A stretch of DNA of 18,419 nucleotides, taken from Spirochaetaceae bacterium (GTDB lineage: Bacteria; Spirochaetota; Spirochaetia; Treponematales; Breznakiellaceae). Shown here in pieces: positions 1-7,388 of this stretch. Position 1 is the stretch's first letter. Each line of letters opens with the position of its first letter. The notes under the pieces were generated by a model, which was given only the letters and a program-made list of their open reading frames with translations, was not told the DNA's origin and made no database searches. A program made the translations under genes and the position numbers. The stretch covers positions 1 to 18,419 of the forward strand of contig JAITKD010000203.1 in the NCBI GenBank assembly GCA_031278575.1, read 5' to 3'.

Positions 1-1
1 A

Positions 2-2020
2 AAGATCCACGACGCCATAGCGAAGGCCTTTGCCGCGGTGGGAACCAAAAACGCCGGAGAAGCCGAGAAAACCGTGCGGGCCGTTACCGACCGGGTGGAA
101 GCGCTTATCCGGGATATGATGACCCACCGGCATCCCCATTCCATTCCCGCCATCGAAGAGATCCAGGACCTGGTGGAAAACGCCCTGATCGAGGCCCGGG
201 AAACCGCGGCGGCCAAGGCCTATATCCTGTACCGGGCCAGGCACGAGGCGATGCGGGACGTAAAAAAACTCATGCTGGACATTGATTCCACCATGGACGG
301 TTATTTAAAACAGGAGGATTGGCGGGTAAACGAAAACGCCAATGTCAATTATTCCCTGGGGGGGCTGATCCTCCACAATTCCGGGAGCATCACCGCCAAT
401 TATTGGCTTAAAAACATCTATCCCGAGGAGATTGCCGAGGCCCACCGGAACGGGGATTTTCATATCCACGATCTTTCCATGTTTTCCGGTTATTGCGCGG
501 GCTGGTCCCTGCGGCAGCTTATCGTCGAGGGCCTTGGGGGGGTGCCGGACAAGATCAGTTCCAAGCCGGCAAAACACCTCTCCACCCTGATGCAGCAGGC
601 GGTGAATTTCCTGGGCTGCCTCCAGAACGAGTGGGCCGGGGCTCAGGCATTCAGCTCCTTCGACACCTTCATCGCTCCCTTTGTCAAAGCGGATAATTTA
701 ACCGATAAGGAGATCAAGCAATGCCTCCAGAGCTTTGTTTTTGGGGTGAATACCCCCAGCCGCTGGGGAAGCCAGGCTCCTTTTACCAATATAACCCTGG
801 ACTGGACCGTTCCCGCGGACCTCAGGGATAAAAAGGCCGTGGTGGGGGGTAAGGAGACCGATTTTACCTACGGGGATTGTAAGGCTGAGATGGATAGGGT
901 GAACCGGCTTTTTATCGAACTCATGCTGGAAGGGGACGCCGAAGGCCGGGGATTCCAGTACCCCATCCCCACCTATAATATCACCGCGGATTTTGACTGG
1001 GAAAGCGATAACGCCCATTCCCTCTTTGAAATGACCGCCCGGTACGGGACCCCCTATTTTCAGAATTTCGTCAATTCCGACCTGGATCCCGGGGATGTCC
1101 GGTCCATGTGCTGCCGTTTGCAGCTCGACAAGCGGGAACTCCGAAAACGGGGGGGCGGTCTTTTTGGATCCGATGAACTCACCGGTTCCGTGGGGGTGGT
1201 TACCATCAACCTCCCCCGGATTGGCTACCTGTCCAAGGACAAAAAGGACTTTTACCGCCGCCTCCAGGACCTTATGGACCTAGCCAAGGAGAGCCTCATC
1301 ATCAAACGGAAGGCGGTAACCCGCCTCCTGGACAGCGGCCTTTTCCCCTATACCAAGCGGTATCTTAACAAACTGGACAACCATTTTAACACCATCGGCC
1401 TCGTGGGGATGAACGAATGCCTCCTCAATTTCCTGGGGAATAAGGTAACCATAGCCACCGAAGCGGGAAGGGCCTTCGCCCTGGAGGTTTTGACCTTTAT
1501 GCGGGAAAAACTCGCGGATTTTCAGGAGGAAACCGGGGAATTATTCAACCTGGAAGCCACCCCGGCGGAGTCCACCTCTTACCGCCTGGCAAAACACGAT
1601 AAACGCCAATATCCCCGGATCATTACCGCCGGGAGCGGGGAACCTTACTATACCAACTCAACCCAGCTCCCGGTAACCCAGACCGAAGACATTTTCGACG
1701 CCCTGGACCTTCAGGAAGCCCTTCAAACCGCCTATACCGGGGGGACGGTGTTCCACGCCTTCCTGGGAGAAGCCATTGAGGACTGGTCTGCCTGCCGGGA
1801 TCTGGTCAAGGCCATGGCCCATAATTACCGGATCCCCTATTTTACGATTTCCCCCACCTTTTCGGTATGCCCCGTTCACGGGTACCTCAAGGGAGAACAT
1901 TTTCATTGCCCCCGGTGTAAGGAAGAACGGGAGGAGTCATTAAAAAAACAGATTCTCGAACTGGAACACGAGCGGGCCGCGGCCCTGGCGGCCTTGGAAA
2001 CCGCCGGCGTGGGGGCCTAG
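2..2020 (+). CDS. nrdD: Anaerobic (class III) ribonucleoside-triphosphate reductase, large catalytic chain, 5'-partial and lacking the glycyl-radical segment
   Basis: This enzyme reduces ribonucleotides to deoxyribonucleotides without oxygen. The frame is open from base 2 (KIHDAIAKAFAA...), which is ATP-cone sequence, so the real start is upstream and the GTG at 38 is internal. The ATP cone runs to about base 260. The 10-stranded barrel follows, with the GCLQNEWAGAQ cysteine codon at 617, the MCCRL thiyl-radical cysteines at 1109-1114, and TGSVGVVTINLPR near 1180-1215. A zinc site CPVH...CPRC lies at 1868-1918. In usual NrdD chains the glycyl-radical motif follows this zinc site. Here the chain instead ends in a charged helical tail (KEEREESLKKQ...) and a TAG stop. 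The radical motif is in the next gene. Family identity is clear; that the two chains work together is inferred. No nrdG activase gene is visible. Confidence 0.95.
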   Translation, partial: KIHDAIAKAFAAVGTKNAGEAEKTVRAVTDRVEALIRDMMTHRHPHSIPAIEEIQDLVENALIEARETAAAKAYILYRARHEAMRDVKKLMLDIDSTMDGYLKQEDWRVNENANVNYSLGGLILHNSGSITANYWLKNIYPEEIAEAHRNGDFHIHDLSMFSGYCAGWSLRQLIVEGLGGVPDKISSKPAKHLSTLMQQAVNFLGCLQNEWAGAQAFSSFDTFIAPFVKADNLTDKEIKQCLQSFVFGVNTPSRWGSQAPFTNITLDWTVPADLRDKKAVVGGKETDFTYGDCKAEMDRVNRLFIELMLEGDAEGRGFQYPIPTYNITADFDWESDNAHSLFEMTARYGTPYFQNFVNSDLDPGDVRSMCCRLQLDKRELRKRGGGLFGSDELTGSVGVVTINLPRIGYLSKDKKDFYRRLQDLMDLAKESLIIKRKAVTRLLDSGLFPYTKRYLNKLDNHFNTIGLVGMNECLLNFLGNKVTIATEAGRAFALEVLTFMREKLADFQEETGELFNLEATPAESTSYRLAKHDKRQYPRIITAGSGEPYYTNSTQLPVTQTEDIFDALDLQEALQTAYTGGTVFHAFLGEAIEDWSACRDLVKAMAHNYRIPYFTISPTFSVCPVHGYLKGEHFHCPRCKEEREESLKKQILELEHERAAALAALETAGVGA

Positions 2021-2059
2021 CGGGGGAGGTATTTTAAAACGTATCGTAATGGAGTCCGT

Positions 2060-2081
2060 TTCAAAACCCGGTGGTTTTGAA
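2060..2081. repeat. Hairpin in the nrdD / glycyl-radical gene gap
   Basis: Perfect 9-bp arms TTCAAAACC (2060-2068) and GGTTTTGAA (2073-2081) enclose the tetraloop CGGT. No T-run follows, so a Rho-independent terminator is unlikely. It may be an mRNA processing or stability element. The sequence TTTCAAAACCCGG at 2059-2071 recurs, in reverse complement, in two other gaps of this window (6472-6487 and 9989-10004). Confidence 0.7.
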
Positions 2082-2105
2082 GCAGCCCTAAAAATAAAGC
2101 GATTT

Positions 2106-2110
2106 AGGAG
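2106..2110 (+). promoter_or_regulatory. Ribosome binding site of the separate glycyl-radical gene
   Basis: AGGAG sits five bases before the ATG at 2116. An in-frame TAA (2113-2115) directly precedes that ATG. Both facts indicate independent initiation rather than readthrough from nrdD. Confidence 0.75.
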
Positions 2111-2115
2111 TATAA

Positions 2116-2673
2116 ATGAGAAGCCTTGAGGTTATTGACAAGGATTTGGCCGCGGCGAGGGAGGCTCTTGCCCATACGGAAGGGACGACCGCGGAAGTGT
2201 ACAGCCGTATCGTCGGTTATTACCGGTCGGTACGAAACTGGAACAAGGGGAAACGGGAAGAATACGGGGAACGGCGGCTTTACAAGGCCGGTTCCGGAAC
2301 CGGGGATATTCCCGTAACCCGGAGGGAAGGGGAGATCCCGGCGGCAAAGGCAGGCGGAGTTACCCGGGAGGAGGTTCAGGCGGGAACCGAAGGGCGGGTA
2401 CTGCTCTTTGTGCGTCCCGCCTGCCCCGCCTGTCCTTCCGCCAAAGAGGCGGCCCGGCGGCTGGGCCTTCCGGTGGATTATATCAACGCCGACACCGAAG
2501 AGGGGCTTGCCGAAGCGGTAAGACGGCAGGTACAATCCACTCCGACGGCGATCCTCCTCACCAAGGACGGGGAAGAGTTAAGCCGCGCCTGGGACCCGGG
2601 GGCTATCGCTTCTTTCAGTAAACTGGCCGCGGCGCCGACGGAAGAAGCCTTTCAAGAAGCGGCGTCCATGTAG
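2116..2673 (+). CDS. Stand-alone glycyl-radical domain of class III ribonucleotide reductase fused to a glutaredoxin-like domain
   Basis: The 185-residue protein has three parts. Residues 1-25 are a predicted helix. Residues 26-55 hold EVYSRIVGYYRSV.NWNKGK, the C-terminal glycyl-radical motif of NrdD, with G34 as the expected radical glycine. After a linker (about 57-92), residues 94-170 are a thioredoxin fold with RPACPACPS (C103, C106) and a cis-proline region STPTAIL (P143), as in glutaredoxin/NrdH-type redoxins. The motif is missing from the upstream NrdD chain, so this is probably its radical-bearing subunit, with the redoxin part a likely electron donor. The frame differs from nrdD, and the gene has its own AGGAG and ATG. 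The nearest known analogy is the free radical domain GrcA/YfiD of pyruvate formate-lyase. Domain recognition is strong; the functional model is inferred. Confidence 0.85.
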   Translation: MRSLEVIDKDLAAAREALAHTEGTTAEVYSRIVGYYRSVRNWNKGKREEYGERRLYKAGSGTGDIPVTRREGEIPAAKAGGVTREEVQAGTEGRVLLFVRPACPACPSAKEAARRLGLPVDYINADTEEGLAEAVRRQVQSTPTAILLTKDGEELSRAWDPGAIASFSKLAAAPTEEAFQEAASM

Positions 2674-2699
2674 GACGGGGATCCGGCATCGGAGGAAGG

Positions 2700-2936
2700 A
2701 TGAAAAATTTTGAGGAACGGCTGGAAAAATTGGAGACCCTGGGGGAAAAGATCCGGAAACCGGAAATTCCCCTGGACGAGGCCCTTAAAGCCTTTGAGGA
2801 GGGGATAAAACTCGCCCGGTCCCTGGAAAAGGATCTGGAACGGGTGGAAAACCGGATCGAGATCCTCATGAACAGCCCTGAAGGGAAATTCGACGAATCC
2901 CCCGAGCTGGGTCTTTTTGACGACCAGGGCCCGTGA
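2700..2936 (+). CDS. xseB: Exodeoxyribonuclease VII small subunit
   Basis: A 78-residue, highly charged helical protein opening with FEERLEKLETLGEKIRKPEIPLDEALKAFEEG in overlapping form (residues 4-35), the XseB family pattern: the short PLDEAL.AFEEG motif and then an ELE..LE.VE..IE-type helix. XseB binds XseA to form the single-strand exonuclease VII, which trims single-stranded DNA in repair. The length is normal for the family (about 60-80 residues). GGAGG lies four bases before the ATG. Its stop overlaps the GTG start of mutL (GTGA), so the two are probably translationally coupled. No xseA gene is in the window. Confidence 0.9.
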   Translation: MKNFEERLEKLETLGEKIRKPEIPLDEALKAFEEGIKLARSLEKDLERVENRIEILMNSPEGKFDESPELGLFDDQGP

Positions 2937-4732
2937 AGATGGATGTTCTGACGAAGTCCCGGATCCGGATCCTGCCCCCGGAGGAGGCCCGGAAGATAGC
3001 CGCCGGGGAAGTGGTAAACCGGCCGGCCTCCCTGGTGCGGGAATTTATCGACAACGCCCTGGACGCGGGAAGCTCCCTGGTGGAATTGGTTATCGAGGGG
3101 GGGGGCGTAGGCCGTACCGAAGTAATCGACAACGGGGACGGCATGGCCCGGGATGATCTGGAACTCTGTTGGTATACCCATGCCACCAGCAAGATCCGTT
3201 CCCTGGATGACCTGAATACCGCCGGCACCCTGGGGTTCCGGGGGGAGGCCCTGGCGGCCGCCGCCGCGGTGGCCCGCCTTGAGATTCTCACCAGTACCGA
3301 CGGCAGGGAAGCCTGGCAGCTTGCGGTGGGCCCGGGAAACACCGGCCCCTGGATAACCCAAACCCGGCGGGCCAAGGGGAGCAACGTCCGGGCCCTGGGG
3401 CTGTTTGACACCATCCCCGCCCGGAAACGTTTCTTAAAACGGGAGGGGAGTGAAGCGAACCTCTGCCGCCAGGCTTTTATCGACAAGGCCCTGGCCTTTT
3501 ACGGGGTCTCCTTCCGTTTTATCCAGGACGGAAAACTGAAAATATTCCTCCCCGCGGTAACAAGCCGGAAAGAACGGTTTGCCCAGGCCCTTTTGGCCGG
3601 TACCGAGGGGCTTTTTCTCCATGAAATCACCGCCGGGGGAACGGGATTTTCCGTAGTCATAGTCGCCGGGGGCCCCGAACTCTACCGGAACGACCGGCGG
3701 CAGCAGTACGTCTTCGCCAACGGCAGACGGATCCAGGATTATTCCCTGCTCCAGGCCCTGGAATACGGCCTTCAGGGGTGGTTTCCCAACGGGACCCATC
3801 CCATAGGGGGCGTATATGTGGATATTGATCCGATACTGGCGGATTTTAACATCCACCCCGCGAAACAAGAGGTGCGGTTTACCGATTCCGGGGTCATACA
3901 TCACGCGATTACCCAGGCCCTGCGGGATTTCAGCCGCCGCCGGAACATGACCGGGATGGAGCGGTATTCCGGGGAGGAAAAAAGCCTCTGGGAGGGGGAA
4001 TTCGTCCGGGAAAAAGCGCCGGATTACCGGGACGGGGATTCGCCGGCCTCTTCCACGGCCCTGGCCCTGGAAGCCCTGCTGGAAAACCCCCGGCCCTTCG
4101 CCCCTCCCCCGGGACGGAACCGGGGGGAGGATGCCCTCTCTCCGGAGGAATATACCCCCCCCTTCGGGGAAAACCCCGCCGGCCGGCCGGAATCCCCCCG
4201 GCTGGCGGGGAGGGTGTTTAACCTTTTCCTCCTTGTGGAATGGAAGGACCGGCTTTTTATCATCGATCAACACGCCGCCCATGAGCGGATCCTCTTTGAC
4301 CGGTTTATGGCCGAGGCCGTCCCCATACAGGAGCTTTTGGTCCCCATCCCCTTTGCCACCGAAAGCGAGGAGGAGGACCGTTTCCTCTCCCGCTGCCGGG
4401 CGGAGCTGGCTAAACTCGGCATCGTCATGAGCGGAGGGGAGGAAGGGCGCTGGTATATCGAAGCCCTGCCCATTAATTGGCGCCTGGGGGACGCCGAAAC
4501 CGTCAAGGAAATTTTGAAGCTCAAAACCGCGGGGGAAAACATGGCCGAACGATGGGCCGCCACCCTTTCCTGCCACGGGGCCGTAAAGGACGGGGACTAC
4601 CTGGACGATACCGCCGCCCTCGCCCTGGCCGAGGCCGCCCTCAAACTCCCCGAGGCCCGCTGCCCTCATGGAAGGCCAATCTGGACCGAACTGAGCCGGG
4701 AAGAACTTTTTCGGGCGGTCCGGCGCCGCTAG
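2933..4732 (+). CDS. mutL: DNA mismatch repair protein MutL, endonuclease-type
   Basis: MutL is the ATP-driven matchmaker of mismatch repair. The N-terminal GHKL ATPase shows RILPPEEARKIAAGEVVNRP, then E37 and N41 in VREFIDNALDAG, DNGDGM near residue 66, and GFRGEAL at 101-107. A variable Pro/Gly/Glu-rich linker spans roughly 340-425. The C-terminal dimerisation domain keeps the nicking-endonuclease signature: DQHAAHE at 445-451, SCHG at 546-549 and CPHGRP at 577-582. The last acidic position of the DQHA motif is D456 rather than the common glutamate. E. coli MutL lacks this motif, so this is the latent-nuclease type found in bacteria without MutH. The GTG start overlaps the xseB stop; an ATG two codons on (2939) is equally possible. 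Length, 599 residues, is normal. Confidence 0.95.
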   Translation: MKMDVLTKSRIRILPPEEARKIAAGEVVNRPASLVREFIDNALDAGSSLVELVIEGGGVGRTEVIDNGDGMARDDLELCWYTHATSKIRSLDDLNTAGTLGFRGEALAAAAAVARLEILTSTDGREAWQLAVGPGNTGPWITQTRRAKGSNVRALGLFDTIPARKRFLKREGSEANLCRQAFIDKALAFYGVSFRFIQDGKLKIFLPAVTSRKERFAQALLAGTEGLFLHEITAGGTGFSVVIVAGGPELYRNDRRQQYVFANGRRIQDYSLLQALEYGLQGWFPNGTHPIGGVYVDIDPILADFNIHPAKQEVRFTDSGVIHHAITQALRDFSRRRNMTGMERYSGEEKSLWEGEFVREKAPDYRDGDSPASSTALALEALLENPRPFAPPPGRNRGEDALSPEEYTPPFGENPAGRPESPRLAGRVFNLFLLVEWKDRLFIIDQHAAHERILFDRFMAEAVPIQELLVPIPFATESEEEDRFLSRCRAELAKLGIVMSGGEEGRWYIEALPINWRLGDAETVKEILKLKTAGENMAERWAATLSCHGAVKDGDYLDDTAALALAEAALKLPEARCPHGRPIWTELSREELFRAVRRR

Positions 4733-4780
4733 GCCGGGAAGGGGCAGCAACAAAAAGCGCCCTCCCGGGTTTAAGGCGAT

Positions 4781-4807
4781 ATCCCGGCCGGGTTTTACCG
4801 GGATTTT
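4781..4807. terminator. Possible terminator between the convergent mutL and htrA genes
   Basis: ATCCCGG (4781-4787) pairs with CCGGGAT (4798-4804), followed by TTT on the plus strand. It lies in the 85-base gap between two convergent genes, where a shared terminator is expected. The loop is ten bases and the T-run is short, so the call is tentative. Confidence 0.35.
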
Positions 4808-4817
4808 GCGCGGGTCC

Positions 4818-6326
4818 TTACCGTTTAAACCGCAAACTCTCCAAGGTCGCGTCCCCCCGGGCGATTTCAAACCACAATTCGTTCTTGGCCTTCTCCCGCA
4901 ATACCCGGTAAAAAGCGCCCACATCCTGAACGATTTCCCCATTGACCTTTAAAATCCGGTCCCCCTGCTTAAGGCCGACAATCGCCGCGGGACTATCGGC
5001 GACGACCTGGGCAACCAAAAGCCCCTTGGCGTTTTTGTCAAGGTTCAGGCTGCTCCGGGCCGCATCGGTCAGGGGAATAACGTACACCCCGGGCCATAAA
5101 TTTTTATTATCCATGGTTACCGCTTCGGTACGGACTTCAATGCGGACGTCGATGTTCTGAGAAACCTTATCCCGGATAATGGTAAAGGAAGCCCGGTCCC
5201 CGGGTTTAATATCCCCCACGGTCATGGTTACCTGGTTGACGGTCCGGACTTCCCGGCCGTCAATATGGGTGATAAAATCCCCGGGCTGTATCCCCCCCTT
5301 GTCCGCGGGGGATCCCAGGAACACCATGGACGCCAGGGCGCCCCGTTTATCCTCAAGCCCCAGGGCCGCCAGGGTGTCCCGGTCAGGTTCCAAGAGGGAA
5401 ACCCCCAGCCAGCCGTAACTGATTTTACCGTTGTTGATAAATTCATCTATGGAACGTTTGGCGTTGTTGATGGGTATGGCAAAACCCAGACCCACGGAAC
5501 CGCCGCCGCTGGTATTACTGGCTATCCAGGTGTTGATCCCGATAACCTCGCCCCGGATATTAACCAGGGCGCCCCCGGAATTCCCCCGGTTGATGGACGT
5601 ATCGGTTTGAATAAAATCATTGATATTATTCGCCGGTCCTCCGGTCCGCCCCACGGCGCTTACAATGCCCTGGGTCACGGAAAACATGAACCCCAGGGGG
5701 CTCCCCACGGCGATGGCCCAGTCCCCCACCCTGACCGTATCCGAATCTCCCAATACGGCCAGGGGAAAAAAATCGGAGGTCTTAAAGGAAACCATGGCTA
5801 AATCTTTACGTTCGTCCCTGCCCACCAATTCCGCGGGGAACTCCTTGCCGTCGCTGGTGGCCACGGAAATTTCGTTCACATCCTCCACCACATGGTTGTT
5901 GGTAAGGACATAGTAGGCGTCCTTTGCCTGCCGGACGATGATGCCCGACCCCAGTCCCTGGGACCGGAATTCCCGTTCCTGGCCCGGGTTATCGGGGGTC
6001 CCTTCCCGGGGGCCAAAAAAGAATTCCCAGGGGATTCCGTTAAAATTGGGAATCTGCTGCCGCCGGATAGAAACGGTCTTAATCTCTACCACCGAGGGGA
6101 GCACCTTTTCCGAAACCGAACGGAAGGCGGTCTGGAGGCCTTCGGCTATCAAGAGGGCATCCTGGGGGATCACCACGGGGTTTTCCTGGGCCCGGGCGGT
6201 CTTCGCCTGGGAGGGGGTAGAACAGGAAAAGGAAAGGAAGGCCAATGAAAAACCAAAAATCACCCCCATAAGCACCAGGTTAAATACCAAGAGGTTTTTT
6301 GATGATAACTTCCGGACGAGATTCAT
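4818..6326 (-). CDS. HtrA/DegP-family serine protease with two PDZ domains
   Basis: A periplasmic or outer-envelope protease/chaperone for damaged exported proteins. The N-terminus has a hydrophobic segment (residues 11-33) followed by FSC at 33-35, which may be a signal peptide, a lipobox of relaxed spirochaete type, or a membrane anchor. The trypsin-like domain carries the full triad: H145 in TNNHVVED, D175 in RKDLAMV and S250 in NRGNSGGAL. PDZ1 covers about 304-398 and PDZ2 about 411-495. The length of 502 residues matches DegP/DegQ/MucD proteins. Paralogue-level naming is not possible from sequence alone. AGGAG lies nine bases before the ATG. It is separated from map by 284 bases with promoter-like AT-rich DNA, so it is probably its own transcript. 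Confidence 0.93.
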   Translation of the reverse strand: MNLVRKLSSKNLLVFNLVLMGVIFGFSLAFLSFSCSTPSQAKTARAQENPVVIPQDALLIAEGLQTAFRSVSEKVLPSVVEIKTVSIRRQQIPNFNGIPWEFFFGPREGTPDNPGQEREFRSQGLGSGIIVRQAKDAYYVLTNNHVVEDVNEISVATSDGKEFPAELVGRDERKDLAMVSFKTSDFFPLAVLGDSDTVRVGDWAIAVGSPLGFMFSVTQGIVSAVGRTGGPANNINDFIQTDTSINRGNSGGALVNIRGEVIGINTWIASNTSGGGSVGLGFAIPINNAKRSIDEFINNGKISYGWLGVSLLEPDRDTLAALGLEDKRGALASMVFLGSPADKGGIQPGDFITHIDGREVRTVNQVTMTVGDIKPGDRASFTIIRDKVSQNIDVRIEVRTEAVTMDNKNLWPGVYVIPLTDAARSSLNLDKNAKGLLVAQVVADSPAAIVGLKQGDRILKVNGEIVQDVGAFYRVLREKAKNELWFEIARGDATLESLRFKR

Positions 6327-6347
6327 ACTGCTACTCTCCTAAAAAAA

Positions 6348-6353
6348 GTATAA
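6348..6353 (-). promoter_or_regulatory. Possible -10 element of the htrA promoter
   Basis: On the minus strand TATACT lies about 21 bases before the htrA ATG, just ahead of its AGGAG, in AT-rich DNA. No -35 hexamer at a standard distance is convincing; the TTGAAA upstream leaves only a 12-base spacer. The call is weak. Confidence 0.25.
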
Positions 6354-6433
6354 ATTGTTGAGTTTTTCAAAATTTGCTATTAAAAAAACTCCCGGACGAG
6401 CGCTCTTTTAAAACTCCTCTGTTAAAGAAGTCG

Positions 6434-6460
6434 TTTTTTCAATATCTCATTTTGAAAAAA
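6434..6460. repeat. Intergenic inverted repeat
   Basis: TTTTTTCAA (6434-6442) and TTGAAAAAA (6452-6460) form a perfect 9-bp stem with a nine-base loop. It lies in the map/htrA gap next to another copy-like segment, CCGGGTTTTGAAAAAG at 6472-6487. That 16-base segment recurs exactly at 9989-10004. Confidence 0.6.
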
Positions 6461-6539
6461 ACTCTATTACGCCGGGTTTTGAAAAAGCGGTCAGGCGCCG
6501 CCTCAACCGGCCGTTTCTTCACGCAAATGTAAGGCCGCC

Positions 6540-6561
6540 TTCCAAAACTGAAGTTTTGGAA
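6540..6561. repeat. Intergenic palindrome downstream of map
   Basis: TTCCAAAACT (6540-6549) and AGTTTTGGAA (6552-6561) are exact reverse complements around GA. The palindrome is about 50 bases past the map stop on the minus strand. No T-run follows on either strand, so it is not a classic terminator. It may be a processing hairpin or part of a dispersed repeat. The rest of the 6327-6610 gap holds an AT-rich stretch and an ATA/AAT-type run near 6576-6590. Confidence 0.6.
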
Positions 6562-6610
6562 CCGCCTCATCTATACATAATAATAATAAATCAGCCCAAT
6601 GGTTACAAAT

Positions 6611-7384
6611 TTATCCCCGGAGAAAATCCAGGTTATCGGTTAAAACTTCCGTATGATCGCTGAAAACCACCACCGTATGTTCCCAATGGGCCGAAGGTTT
6701 ACGATCGGCGGTAACCACGGTCCAGCCGTCTTTCAGCACCGTAACGTCCCCGGTCCCCAGGTTGATCATGGGTTCAATGGCTATCACCAAGCCCCCGGTC
6801 ATCCGCGGGTTGGGGCCGTGGGGGTAATTGGGAACCTGGGGGTCCTCATGCACCGCCAGCCCCACCCCGTGACCGCAGAAGTCCCGAACCACCCCATAGC
6901 CATGGGAATTGGCGTGGGCGTAGACCGCCCGGCCGATCTGGAGGAGCCGGTCCCCGGCCTTAGCCGCGGCTATGCCCCGGTCAAGACACTCCCGGGTAAC
7001 CCGGTTAAGCCGGCGGGAGGCCTCGTCCACCCGGCCCGCTTCCACGGTAACCGCCTGATCGCTGATGTACCCCTCAAGATTTATGCCGCAGTCCAGGGAA
7101 ACCAGGTCCCCGTCGGCTATTTTCCGCCGGGAGGGAACGCCGTGGATCACCTCCTGGTTGATGGAAATACAGAGGGCCCCCGGGAAGGGGTTGTCCTTCG
7201 GCCCGTACCCTAAAAAAGCGGGCCGCCCGCCCCCCTTTTTTATCCAGTTTTGCGCCCACCGGTCCAATTCTATGGTTTCAACCCCCGGCTTAACCAGGGG
7301 GATAAGCTCCCGGTACATGGCGCTGAGCATCCGGCAGGATTTACGGATCCCCTCGATCTGTTTTTCGTTCTTTAAGCGGATCAT
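6611..7384 (-). CDS. map: Type I methionine aminopeptidase
   Basis: A cytoplasmic metallo-aminopeptidase that removes the initiator methionine from nascent proteins. All pita-bread-fold ligands are present at near-canonical positions: H81 (EVIHGVPS), D98 (SLDCG), D109 (ISDQAV), H172 (GHGVGLAVHE, with H179), E204 (AIEPM) and E235 (WEHTVVV). The length, 257 residues, is typical of type Ia enzymes without an N-terminal zinc finger. It starts four bases after the stop of the upstream J-domain gene and has only a weak GGGTG ribosome site, so it is likely co-transcribed and partly dependent on translation of that gene. Confidence 0.95.
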   Translation of the reverse strand: MIRLKNEKQIEGIRKSCRMLSAMYRELIPLVKPGVETIELDRWAQNWIKKGGGRPAFLGYGPKDNPFPGALCISINQEVIHGVPSRRKIADGDLVSLDCGINLEGYISDQAVTVEAGRVDEASRRLNRVTRECLDRGIAAAKAGDRLLQIGRAVYAHANSHGYGVVRDFCGHGVGLAVHEDPQVPNYPHGPNPRMTGGLVIAIEPMINLGTGDVTVLKDGWTVVTADRKPSAHWEHTVVVFSDHTEVLTDNLDFLRG

Positions 7385-7388
7385 GGTT

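Noticed and set aside
38..40. GTG at 38 as the nrdD start codon
   Set aside because: The frame is open to the window edge and upstream codons read as ATP-cone sequence, so the gene starts before the window.
2060..2081. Rho-independent terminator after nrdD
   Set aside because: The stem is perfect but no T-run follows on the plus strand and downstream genes appear to be in the same operon.
2018..2118. Stop-codon readthrough or programmed frameshift joining nrdD to the glycyl-radical segment
   Set aside because: The two frames are 95 bases apart, the downstream frame has a TAA just before its ATG, and there is a good ribosome site. No slippery sequence was seen at the nrdD stop.
3434..4942. 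A 502-codon minus-strand open frame opposite mutL
   Set aside because: It is antisense to a well-supported mutL frame, spans its conserved motifs, runs past its end into the htrA gene, and its translation is Gly/Pro/Arg-rich with no domain. Long antisense frames are common in GC-rich genes.
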